Source: Hypomesus transpacificus (Eukaryota > Chordata > Actinopteri > Osmeriformes > Osmeridae). From it: a stretch of DNA of 64,000 nucleotides. Positions 26,811 through 47,900 of the stretch are shown in pieces; position 1 is the first letter of the stretch; every line of letters begins with the position of its first letter. The notes under the pieces are model-generated. The model worked only from the letters and a program-made list of their open reading frames with translations, did no database searches and was not told the origin of the DNA. The stretch lies in the NCBI RefSeq assembly GCF_021917145.1, contig NC_061082.1, positions 19,577,952 to 19,641,951 on the forward strand, given 5' to 3'. Both the position numbers and the translations under genes were made by a program.

Positions 26811-28560
26811 TACTACTTCCACTCCACTTTCCGGGTCTTAAAAACAAACAACCTGTATTTGGTTACTCTTCTAGGACATTGCCACGCGCAGAGCACTCCA
26901 TCTGCCGGGGGTTCCATAATATAGCTGCGGAAACAATTTTCTGTGATTGGCTGTGATTCTCATAAATATGATAAATATGATGGAATATTTCAATAGGTAC
27001 ATGGTACTTTATATGTGAACTAGTGTGCTTTTGTTGTCGTATTTGTAGCCTGCACATATCAGTTAACTCAAAAATAATTTAGAGTTTCCATATTCGTCTT
27101 GGTAAACCTATCCACGGTTTAATTAATTTAAAGTAGGTCTGTTGTATTAAGGAAAGCTGGTCAACTCAGATGAATGGACAAAGAATACAGGAATGAAGGG
27201 CAGTTAAATAGTATCACAATGTGGGAGGGGGGTGACACATCGACATAGCCTTCACAAGCACAGAGCAGATGCTGCATTCATGGTGCTAGATAGCGTTTGT
27301 TTTGTCTCATGGCTTCCAGAAATTGCATTGACGTTCCTTCTATTTTCAGTTGCATGGCATTACACTTTGGTAACCTTGTCAACTTCTGACCTATAACCTC
27401 TTATCACAGACAGTTCCTCGCATTTTACGGAGAACCAACTTTTGGCCATGCAGGCATAAGCAAGCTTTAGAAAACACCATAATGACATGTTATCAAGGAT
27501 ACAAGCAACATAAGTCATCGGTAGGCATATTTCTCTCCTGGACAAGACCAAGGGTCATGTTAAACAAGGTTTGATCTAACGGCTGTTGAACTCAAACCCA
27601 TCACTTTATCGGATATTGCACATAATTATCAGAATTGGGTGTCAATCAATTATTACTTGAAAGAAGCTTTAATCTCATTGATGGGCTGTCAGGTGGGACT
27701 GAGCTCAACCCTACATGCATCATAACATTTAAATGTTGATTACCGAATATGTTGATTAAAAAAAAATGGAAATCATTCCTCTTTGACCTATGACTTCACC
27801 CAAGCACCTGACAGTCACAGCCTCAGTCTGGGAGCTGAGAACAGAATCCCATGGCTTAATCTGTGACCAAAGTCTTAATCTTAAAGACCATTGTAGAGAC
27901 CACTCCATTGTGTTCAAATGACCAGCAGGTCATTACACTCTTACAATCAATGACACATCAGTGATCTGCCTCTCCCATTAATGGCTGTAATCTTAGTGAG
28001 TGGAGTCATTGCATAAATAAGCATTACTGAAAGATGCCCTTCAGGTCATTAAACCCATTTTACAATATCCTGATAATAATATCCTTGTAATGCACACCTA
28101 TTAATGGATTTTCCATCTTCTGTTATTTTATAGAGTAATTTAATATCATAATGAAAATAATAATGATAATAATTCTACAAAAATTTAAAATAATTAAATA
28201 TGAATGTTACCTTACTGGATTTATTGACATGTCATTTAAATACGTATTTGTGATGTTATTGAATCTAGATAACTGCCATATCTCCAGGGAGATCAAGGAC
28301 GTATGAAAGTGTATGTTAAACTGTCATTAATCCATTCATGTCCAAAAGCTTAAATATTTATTAACCTATTGGTTCAATAAATGTACTTTTGCCTCACAAA
28401 AGCTCTCCTGTTAAAGTCATAATGCTGACAAACCTGTTATCAGTCAAATAAGGAACAAAGATAACTGGCAAGGTACAGTGAAGACAGGACTGATCCGAGG
28501 ACAGGCGTGAAGTGAGGACTGTTGTTGTCGGTGATCACAGAACGTCAGAGACGCTGACAA
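26811..28560. other. Intergenic region, dhrs9 copy B / abcb11 (head-to-head)
   Basis: AT-rich single-copy-looking sequence between two divergent genes, so it should hold both promoters. I see no coding exon, no TE boundary and no certain binding site. Confidence 0.5.
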
Positions 28561-28573
28561 AGGGACAAAGCAG
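28480..28573 (+). other. Possible non-coding first exon of abcb11
   Basis: A donor-like CAAAGCAG then GTAAAGTAGG is at 28573/28574. The next downstream acceptor, CTGTCTAACAG at 29590-29597, starts the exon that carries the ATG. The 5' limit is unknown. Confidence 0.35.
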
Positions 28574-29627
28574 GTAAAGTAGGCGACAGTTAATCTTTAT
28601 TTCAAGATTAAATTAAATATGAGATCATCTGACTTGATCTCCTCTTAATGGTAAATCAAAAGACACCAGAATCTTGTAACTTGCATGTATTTAATGTATT
28701 TAACGTATTTAATGTATAACAGTATATTTACAATAATAGTATAGTCTAGTAATTCTAATGTATAGGCCACACAGTTTGCAACAATGTTTTGGTAACAGAG
28801 TTAAAACAAGGTGATTTAGAGGTGATTAGTACGTGTTAAACTGTGTGACTTTAATTGCTCACATTTCTTGTATTACTGAGGTATTTACATGTTTGGATAG
28901 AAAACTTGGAATTGATTTTGCATGGATGTCAGTACTAAATAAGCAAATGTATCCATATTATGTAATACAGTGAGGAAGAATATATTGTTCAAGGTTAAAA
29001 CTGGCCGCTAATAAACTCTTATGGTCCAATAGTTCAATTCCAAGTTGTTTTGCACATGGGCATGACAGACGTGTCTCGGGAGTTGAGTTCCAAAGATTTT
29101 AAATTAAATAGTCATTTCTAATAGATAATAGATTTGCGTGACTGGACAAATGTGCAGAACCGATAATTACCAATTATCTGAGTTTAATAGTAAATGGTCC
29201 TAAATAGTTTTAGGATGGTCCAGATATTTGATCCGTTTGGTCATGGCAGAGAATAAAGTAGTTGACATTATATTACTTTGACTTTTTATGTACAAAACCA
29301 TCACCTGTATACTAGCCAGTGTTTGCAACTGACCTTTTTCCTCACCGTCCAAATAAGTAATTTGTGTAAACAAAGAACTATGCTGTATGTGTAAAGTTAG
29401 CCAGCTACTGTCTAGCAAAGTAGACTATAGCTAGACTAAATAGACATGTCAGTAGGACAGGTTAACATATGTGAATGTTAAAGTAAATGTGAGGTACAAT
29501 TAATTGAAAGGACAAAATAACACCTTCAAAGTTTCAAATACAAAGTTAGCTCCCAGTGAGAAAGTAGTAATAGTGAGTCCCGTTTCCTGTCTAACAGAGT
29601 GCTGTGACGAAGGGTCTGACCTTCACA

Positions 29628-39222
<9,595 letters not shown>

Positions 39223-40583
39223 ACACCACCCTCCTCTTCTGCCAGGCGACACACTGACGCTGTACTTGAAAACTGGACGTTTTTCATTCATGTGTGATCC
39301 GTAGGTTTCAATTACATTTGTTTTTCCTATTTATTCATTTACAAAGAAATGTGCTATTGAAAGTGTACATTTTTTATTTTGTAAATGTTGTGGCACCTTG
39401 TTTTAATAGTCATTTTTATATGTGGAATATCTGTTTTGTTTATAAATATCAATGAGCCTCTTGACATGACCTCTCCCAGTGTGGCTCTTGTGAACCTGAT
39501 CCTGTTGTCCTCGTGGACCAGTGATAGTGAGCTGTTGATAGCACGCTCTGTAGAGATACCCCGAGTGACTGATAAGATGCTCCAGTGATTGGCTGTTCTG
39601 GATTCCTCCCTGTTCAACATGCCAGTACTCAGTCTCACACCTCTCCCCGATGACACCTGACTGAATCATTAAAGACAGGAATAGATCATTAACCTGCGGC
39701 GCTGATGAAATCACCGATGACAGGTCGATTTGTTTCATATTTCCAAGACACCTGTGAGGCCTGGCCTCTGGGTTTATCATTAATCACATGTTTTTAAACG
39801 CCCCTTGGTTCTCCAAACAGCACTTCACAAAGTGCCAAGATGTGATCCTGGATCTGGGTCGTTCAACCTGTATGTACTGGATTTGCATTTGTATTTGATT
39901 AAAGCTCATTCAAACATCCATCCTTTGGTCTGTGGCCAAGGAGTGACAAAGATTTCCATGCGGTTCCGTAATGAGACACAACAGCAGCCATGCTAGCAGC
40001 AGCCATGCTAGCAGCAGTCCACACAGGCCACGTGTGCCTGTCCTACTCTAAGTGGACGGTTAGATGGTTTATCTCCGTGGAGCGATGGGAGCTGCCAAGC
40101 AACCACAGCTGATGAAGAGGAGCTGTGGAAAGCCTGTCATTAGGTAACTTGCGTAACGGGAGACCTGCATGGATGCAGCATGTGTTGCTACATTTCATCG
40201 GGGTAAACATCCATATGGCTCCACAGATGATGATGGTTCTAATGGACCGGTTCAAGCTGTACCGTGTACAAAAAAAGGCCTCATTTATTTGCAGCGAACT
40301 TCAGATATGGACGTTGGTTCCATAAATAAAGCATCTCATTTTGAACATTTGAAAAAACGGTTTAGTGGAGTTATTCACTGTCACCATCTGTTCATGTGTT
40401 CAGCCAGCGTAGTTCTGTATTGTGTGTGTGATTCACTTCCTACTGAGCTCTCACCTGGAACCAAGAAGTTGTTAAATAAGCTAAAAATATTCAAACATTT
40501 CAAAAACCTGGGCTTGATTTGCTTGCTTTAAGTGGTAGCCCTTTCATATTAAGTAAAAACTTTACATCTTCAAAAGGTTCAGT
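39223..40583. other. abcb11 3' region and intergenic sequence
   Basis: The abcb11 3' UTR must begin here. ATTAAA at about 39669 and AATAAA at 40325-40330 are possible poly(A) signals. No further coding exon was recognised. Confidence 0.45.
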
Positions 40584-40787
40584 TTTATTTACAATAAAGA
40601 TACATCACACTTTATATACTTAACACCGAACCATTGTTTTCTGCTTCTTTGAGACGCTTCACACCTGTGGCAGCCATGAGAGCTCGGTGTATCGGGAGGA
40701 CACTCCAAACCTGCTGAAGTTTAGGGCTGAGGTGATCATCCAGTACCACACGCACCATGACCCCGTGGCATGAGGTTTTGTGTCTGC
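40584..40787 (-). other. Candidate terminal exon of an unidentified minus-strand transcript
   Basis: On the minus strand a good acceptor (TGTGACTGTGCAG at 40800-40788) opens onto a frame of about 57 codons. It contains HGVMVRVVLDDHLSPKLQQV and ends in TAA at 40614-40612. An AATAAA signal follows at 40589-40584. I recognise no family. It does not match the missing 3' exons of g6pc2. Confidence 0.35.
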
Positions 40788-40889
40788 CTGCACAGTCACA
40801 AAGGAGGACTTGATTCATTGATTGATACTTTGTCTCACATTTTTCTTGTGTCACTTAAATGTTCATTTTGACTTAACTTTGCTTGTATG

Positions 40890-41120
40890 AGATTTTACAT
40901 TTACATTTACATTTATTCATTTAGCAGACGCTTTTGTCCAAAGCGACTTCCAAGAGAGAGCTTCACAAAGTGCATAGGTCACTGATAATAACAACAAGAT
41001 AGCCCCACAGCATTGCGGGTAGTCAAAAACAAGAAGTACATATTGTGGACAACCAAAAAATAGTGCTAAAGGGAAGAAACCATAAGAGCATGTAGTTAAA
41101 CAAGTTAAAATTACACAACA
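40890..41120. repeat. Dispersed teleost repeat fragment
   Basis: (TTTACA)n is followed by CATTTAGCAGACGCTTTTGT and CCAAAGCGACTTCCAAGAGA. The first part matches the tail of the SINE at 24946-25146, but no tRNA head is visible. It sits where g6pc2 exons 3-5 would be expected. Confidence 0.6.
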
Positions 41121-41209
41121 TTGATCTCTAAGTGCAGGTGTACCTGTAGGAAAGAGATCTCAGCGGAGGACACATAATCCTGAATAAATGTTTTTATTTG
41201 TCTTGAGAA

Positions 41210-41605
41210 TCGTTCTGGTAGAAATGGGAATCTTGTACCTACCAACAAAGCCGATGTCCAAACAGACTCCTGAAAAGGAGGGCAGTCATTTTCAGATGAC
41301 TCAACTTCAAATCCAAGTGCTGTGTAAACACAAAGCCCTTTGACTGAACAGAAGTCTCACTCTCTCCCACTCACAGTGACTGGAATGCAGCCTTGATATT
41401 TAAACATGATGTTGAACAAGTCTCCAACAACTGCCGCCCAAATCCTCTTTGTGCCCACAGCAGGACTAAAACAGAAACAGAGAGTGAAGATGTTCCGAGG
41501 GTCGACCACAGACGACATGAAGTTGAAAATGTCGAGGTCGAGGTCGTCCCTGTAGCTCTGGAGGGGCAGGATGACCATCACACCCCTGCTGTGGAGAAGG
41601 ACCAT
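41210..41605 (-). pseudogene. g6pc2: Decayed glucose-6-phosphatase catalytic subunit 2
   Basis: Two exon relics lie at the exact syntenic position and strand of G6PC2. Relic 1 (41605-41399) starts at an ATG and reads MVLLHSRGVMVIL, then FNFMSSVVDPRNIF and AVGTKRIWAAVVGD, ending FNIMFK. It aligns end to end with exon 1 of the G6PC family but is about four residues short before VGTK and has lost the exon 1 splice donor. Relic 2 follows a good acceptor (CCTTTTCAG, ending 41270) and reads SLFGHRLCW, stop, VQDSHFYQNDS, against the family ILFGHRPYWW. The stop TAG at 41241-41239 replaces a conserved Trp. The phosphatase-signature exons 3-5 were not found. The gene is dead or assembled wrongly. Confidence 0.85.
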
Positions 41606-42550
41606 CTGGAGTCGAGTCTCTGTGGGCACCGCCCCGACACTGCTCCCAGGGTCACAGCTACAGCCACAGCCTCATGACGCCCATGGTGGAGTCTGTCTCT
41701 CCTGCAGAGACGTGTGGCCTTATACTGACATTAGCACCATAAATCATTTAGCGGTTATGGTAACTATGGAAGGAGTTGTCCATCGTGAGAACTCAGCACT
41801 GTAAGACACAGTGTTTACATGGTGACTGTCTGTGGACATTCAATTCCTTCCAGGCCATTGCTTGTATTTGTTCAATATTATCCATTGTATCCACTGCAGG
41901 GGTTTTGCAGTTCACTTACACACATGCACAATTCAAACCACTAGATTACACAATTGCTTCTTTGTTTTGTTGAGGTGAGCAACAACAAACTTTCCTCCGC
42001 AGTAGATTCAATTCATTTTATTGCATCTTAATGTGATTGTTGTTTTATTTTTTACTCAAGATAAAAGAAAATCAAGATCAAAAATGATGATGGGAGTTTG
42101 TTTATTATATGCCCATGTTTAACAAGGAAAACATCAAAGTTTGTTGAATTGCATTAAATAAGATGATACTTTAGATAAATTAAAAAAGGTACCAAGTTGG
42201 TTACATTTGAACCTAATTTCAACTGTGTAGCCTAAATTATCTACCACTGGACATGCAGTTGCAATACTTGACCACAGCATGGCGCAATGACAAAAAAAGA
42301 AAACAAACCTTAGCATTATTGGCAACAGGAAATTCCTCCAAAAGGATGATAATGAAGATGAATGCTATTTATTATAATTCATCTTCATTTTGTAATTTTA
42401 TCTGCTTCAGTTTGCGCCTAAACGTAATATTTGTACGCAATTTGTTTTATTACAGATTGGTCTAATGACGTAATTTCCGTGTATGCGAACAATCTTTTCC
42501 GGTCTAGCGGGCGCGGATTTTCGAAAACAGGAAAAAAAAATAAAAGTCTT
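41606..42550. other. g6pc2/spc25 intergenic region with spc25 promoter elements
   Basis: AT-rich and non-coding. Near the right end an inverted CCAAT box (ATTGG, 42456-42460) is followed by a CRE-like TGACGTAA (42466-42473) and GCGGGCGCGGATTTTCG near 42507. This layout suits a cell-cycle gene. A probable non-coding first exon of spc25 ends at 42554 (TTGAAG then GTAATT). Confidence 0.4.
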
Positions 42551-42814
42551 GAAGGTAATTTACGGAGCAAAATAATAGACAGTTCATGATGTGCTGTTAA
42601 TGTAAAATATTTGTTTTTTTTGGGGGTGGGGGTCTTCTTAGCGTGTCACACACAACGCTAAGACGGCAACTCTTATAAAACTAGTAGCTAGCTTCCCAAG
42701 GTACCGTAGCGACTACTGTAAAGTTCGCTAGTTCACACAGTGTAGTTAGCTCTAGCACCATCACAAATGTTAGCAGCATTGATGTATTTGTTACGTGTTT
42801 GTTTACAGGTAATC

Positions 42815-44349
42815 ATGGCATGCATTACGGATCCAGACACTGGGAACTGGTTTAGCACGACGATGGAGGAGATTCGAAACAAGCTGCTCATTCAAGCAAC
42901 CAGCGAGATGATCGAGACTGGGATAGATTTGTGTCAATCCCACAAACAGTTCTTAAAATCTGTTCGTGGTACGTAGCCTGCCCTGACCGAGCTTGTTTTG
43001 TTTACAAACAATCTATTTTGACTAGCATAATTGTCCTTAATTAAAGCGTTTCAGTTTACTAATCGACTTTTTTTTATTTGCAGATACATGCTCAAAAAAG
43101 AAAAAAGATGACGAAGTACTATTTGAGAGAGTACATTCTTATACAAAATGTAAGATGGTGGTATTCTTGAAACATATAACATTCTATTTAAAAGCAATGC
43201 TTGGGGATATACAATATCTAGTAATGATACATAAGTAAATGAGTAGGCTATATCTAAGTCCATTTTGTATAAGATTGATCTTTTTATAGTTGTTACATAT
43301 TTGCCTCATTCTCCTAGACTTGGAAGAGAAAAATGCTTTAGTGACGGAGAGAAGCCTGTCCGTGTCTCAAAGGATGTCAGAGATCGAGAGGAAGGAGAGT
43401 GAGAAAGGCTGCCTCATGCAGAAGATGGACGCTCTGAGAGAGACACAGGCCAAGAGGAAGGAACGTAGGTCAACGGGACATTAACATTCAGTCTGGCCTT
43501 TCTCCTGTCGTACTGTCTTAACATCGCATGTTTACACTGTGGTAGGATCAGCCTACTTGACAGCATGTTCACACATTGGTGTTTAAACTGATTTACTCAT
43601 GAAGCGTCGAGTCACCAGTGTTTCTGCCTCACTGGATTGTGTTATTTTCTCAGTGATTGTGTCCCAAAACAAGGCAAACAAAGACAGGCTGAAATACCTG
43701 AACAAAGCCAAGCTGGTGTTCCAGGAACGCCTGGGGCTGGAGATCAGGAAGGTCCACGGTACATCATCCACCATCCACCATCCACCATCCATCATCCACC
43801 ATCCACCATCCATCATCCACCATCCACCATCCATCATCCCCTTGATGTCTGACTGGGAATTTCCTTTTTTTCTGTTGACAAATGTGGATGTCTTTTTTCT
43901 TTTGGTTTCTTTCAAGGTGACAAGTTGCAGTTCATCTTCAGAAACATCAACCCCTCAGACCCAGGCTGCACCTACACCTTCATACTCAGAATCAGAGAGG
44001 ACGGCTCGTACCAGAGTGAGTCAACATGTCGGAGAGGAGAAACATGAAGCTTGTTTATTTAGTTTAATTTCTGCCGTCATTAGACCCACAGGAAAACCCC
44101 ATCGTCAAGCATCTCATAGGCTTCCAGAGTAAACTATCAAAGACAGTCTGGGAACTCATGTGACTTTTGTATCAGAATAATGACAGAATCACTACTAATA
44201 TCAAACTTTTTTTTCGTCCACCAGTTGAGTCGACTGACCCCCTGCTGGCCTGTGTGTCTGCCCTGGAACAGAGGCTGCAGGAAACCAACAACCTACCTGC
44301 CTTCCTCGCTAACGTCCGCAAAGAGTTTGCCGCTTTGCCCAAAACATAG
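42815..44349 (+). CDS. spc25: Kinetochore protein Spc25, NDC80 complex subunit
   Basis: Spc25 pairs with Spc24 to anchor the NDC80 complex to the inner kinetochore. Coding exons: 42815-42968, 43084-43149, 43318-43464, 43654-43758, 43917-44015, 44225-44349 (TAG at 44347). They join to 231 aa, against 224 in human. The ATG lies seven bases after an acceptor, implying an upstream non-coding exon. The N-terminal two-thirds is charged coiled coil, with [20 protein letters not shown] leading to [16 protein letters not shown], the start of the globular RWD domain. The C-terminus reads [18 protein letters not shown], matching human [15 protein letters not shown]. Convergent with nostrin, with 590 bases between stop codons. 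Confidence 0.95.
43762..43842 (+). repeat. CATCCACCATC minisatellite, spc25 intron
   Basis: About ten ATCCACC/ATCATCC units directly after the donor of exon 43654-43758. Confidence 0.9.
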
Positions 44350-44595
44350 AACACAAAAGCCTTTGTGTGTCGCAGGAGTCTTTTACCAAATCTGAGCAGT
44401 TTTCTGTTTTGGTGTCTCTCTTGCTTTTACAGTGTCAGTCGTTGTGATGTGTCTGTTTTGTGTTTCTTGTTTTAATATTATAACGAAGCCTTCCTTTCTT
44501 TCGTTTTTTTAGATGGTGTCTATCTACTGTTGCACTTTCTTTAATGCTGTGGGCCTTAGATATTTTTAACACTTTTATATTTGTGTATTAAAGCC

Positions 44596-44601
44596 AATAA
44601 A
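44596..44601 (+). promoter_or_regulatory. Polyadenylation signal AATAAA of spc25
   Basis: Hexamer 247 bases after the spc25 stop codon, in the short space before the convergent nostrin gene. Confidence 0.75.
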
Positions 44602-44939
44602 TAACAGCACAATTTCCATTTGTATCAAATTTCTTTATAACTAAGCAGTATACATACATAGTCAGAACCTTACTTCACTTGTTTTCCAGTCAAATATGTC
44701 ACGTTGTAACTTACAGTTCATCACAGATCAATACATTAGCCCAGGTTTGACCATGGATAGCCAGGGATAGTCTTTAACATAGATTTTTTGCTGACCGTCA
44801 CTTGTCCAAGCCTTTAAGCTTGGCTTGGGAAATGGAGTCAACAGACAGTTACCTTTCACTGGCATGTAGCTGGTAACAGCTGAACTTGGTTTGTAGTGGC
44901 CTTTAGATGACGTCCTTATGGCTCTGTGGAGCCCAGGAG

Positions 44940-47900
44940 TCACACTTCAGATGACTTGACAACATTCAACATGGGCAGCTCCTCAACATACGTGGAGGGG
45001 AAGTGACCCATCTGGCCGTTCAGTGTCCCATACCACCAGCCGCTGTCCTCTTTCTGGTAGATGTCAAGAAGATCACCTGAGAATGGGGAGAAAGCAGGGG
45101 GTCTCAGCAGGGGGTCTCAGCAGGGGGTCTCAGCAGGGTGCCTCACCTCACACATTCACCCCCCTGTACCTGCTTTCAACTCCAGCTCATCTTCTCTTCC
45201 TGATGTGAAATCATAAAGAGCCTTGCATTTCCCAATGCTTGACCCCTCTGCATCTGATAACAAATGCACATAGTGTAAATATAACGTATGTTGCCTGTAT
45301 TTTCTTAACAGCTTTTGGAATAATAAGGGATCGGGTTAAGGCACGGGCATGCTTGTCACCTTCTTCCTCATCCATCTGATGCGGTGCTCCATTGACAGCG
45401 CTGTCACTTTCAATTGGTCCATGTTGAGTGCTGTCACTCTTCACTGACGCGGTGACAGTGCTGCTGCTGCCAGGAGTTGGCCTAGTGAGAGCGCTGCCAC
45501 TCTGCAGAGCCGTGGTGGGCTGGCTGGTGGTCTGGCTGGTGGTCTGGCTGCTGGGCTGGTTGGTGGTTCCTGTGCTGGGCTCTGCAGACGCTGTCATGCT
45601 CCTGGGCCCTTTGTAAACGATGGAGGCCCTCAGTGACTGCCGGCTTCTGAACGGTGTCTTCTTGATTTTGACTGGACGGGCCAGTTGAACTATACTGTGC
45701 TCACAATCCTTAGGTGAAGACAAAATAAATACATTCTGCAGACATTATCATATGGCATATCGACTTTGTTAGTTCCAAAAGTTATTGAAATCACATTGTG
45801 TTGTTAATATCATATTGTATCTTTTTTGTACAGATACCTTGTCTTTCCATTTGGTTATACTGTCACTAAAGCGATGCAAAGTCTTGGGTTTTCCCTCTAA
45901 TTCAGCCAGCGTTGAGGATAGTTTGCATTGAGTGGCTTCAAGAAGGTCCAGTTTCAGAGTGGTCTTCAGGAAAAAGAGAACACACATTTGAAGACCTGGA
46001 CTGATGTCAGACATGACTGGGACCTGGAATCTTCACAGACTGATCTTCACCTACCTCATCAAGCAACTGTTCAGTTTCCTCAAGGTTCTTTTTGTTTGAG
46101 AATGATGGATTTTCAGAGTAGGAGGTAATCAGCTTTTCCAGACCTTTAAGAATATAACACATCAAGAATAGAACGTGTCACTATGACATGACCTCAAATA
46201 GAGAGTAAACATGAATTGTGCTGGATGTAATTAGAGTTATATGAAGGAATTACCAGTACAGTCTTTCTTCGTTTTTTTGATGTTGTCTTCCAGCCGATGG
46301 AGTTTGGATTTGATGGCATCCTTTCTTCTTTCTTTTGCCATGAATGTTTTATTTTCTTCTTCCTAACCAACATAATAGAAATATTGTAATGAAATATTAC
46401 CTAATTGCTGTTCTTCAATTTCCTTCTAAGCATAGGAGTACAGGATTGCTAAAGACTTAGGCACAATTCTTTTTTAAATTAAAGCAAAAACATGCTTTAA
46501 GAAGACTACATAAAATTCCCCTCAATATTGCTCTCATTCCCAGCATTAAGAGTCTTACAAAGTAATCTGCCATCAAGAACTCAGCCGTGTTGTCTTCAGC
46601 TGTCACACTGGTGTATTCCACAAAGCTCTGGATGTCCTTCTCCACATCTATCTTCTGACTGGCTTGGTCTATCTGCTTCTGACTCTGTGGAAGAGCAGGA
46701 GAGTTACGCAGATGTGGTCGTTTAACGCTTGTTGGCTGTATTCAGAGAAGAAGAAGTTTGGTGAAACTGAATGTTCAGATAAATCTTCTTGCATTACTGT
46801 GACAGTACTGTTTGTGTTGTCACTCAGTTTCATGTTTTAGTTTTATACTTGTGTGTACAGGCTGCAGCTGCTTTCTTAGCAAGGTCTTGTAAAACAGACT
46901 GCCTCTCGTGGGTCAATAGAGTTCTCCTAGTTAAAGTTCTCATGGTTAAATATAGGTAAACGAAAATGACATAGTCTCACGTGTAGGAGAGTCTGTCCAA
47001 AACTGGACATGTGGAGATTGTATCTGTTCAGAACATTGCAGAGGATCTCTATTCTCTCCTTCTCCAGATCCTGGATTATCTGAAACGTGCAAGCGAGAGA
47101 TAGTATGCAAGTTAGCTAGTAAGCAACACACCTAGTCTGAATGGTGCAACATCAGCTAAGTAAACAAATCCACTTGTACTCTCTTATGAGTAAGCTGCCA
47201 GATGTCAGCATGCAGACTGTAGTTTCAACACATACTGCCAAGAGTGAGGATGAATACAGCAGTGTTGTACCGAACCTGATAGCAATGTTTCAGTGTGTTT
47301 TCCCATTTCAGTCTGATCTGATGGCCCTCCATGTTGATGTTGAAGTACTCCTCGTCTGCTCTGCTCTGCGCCTCGGCAGATTTAGTCAGCCTGTTGAGCA
47401 TCTGGTTAATAAGAGAGAGAGAGAGGTACAGTCCTCGTTACGCTGAGTCGAACACGTTCACAGGAGACGATCGGGAGAGAAACACAGGCTGTACCTTCTG
47501 TTTCTCTTTTTCTGTGGAGATTTGTTTGTTGTTCTCAACAAAATTGAAAAGAGCCTCGTGCTCCCTCGTTAATCCAATCAATTTCTTTTTCATCTGGAGG
47601 GGAAATGAACATGTAACCATCTGAAAATTATCGTTGTTTACATTCAGTTTGGCCGGTAACCAAGGGAGATGGAGGTCTTACCTTGAGCTGATCTACCCAA
47701 TTAGCCGCCACAAGTTTCCCAGTTTTCTCAACAACATTATCAAGCTGGGCAAACAAGGAGCAAGATATGATTACAATGAACAAGAACATGCATGAGGACA
47801 AGAACTTCTGTTATGACTGAGAGAAGTGAGATACAGAGGTTAACAGAGAGAGAGAGTGCTAGAGAGAGACAGGGAGAGAGAGTGCTAGAGAGAGAGAGAG

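Noticed and set aside
40612-40787. This frame as the last exon of g6pc2
   Set aside because: It shows none of the C-terminal G6PC motifs, so it is reported as an unidentified exon instead.
44072-44116. Possible extra 45-base spc25 exon in phase, with AG before and GTAAAC after
   Set aside because: Joining exon 43917-44015 directly to 44225-44349 already matches human Spc25 residue for residue in length, so no insert is needed.
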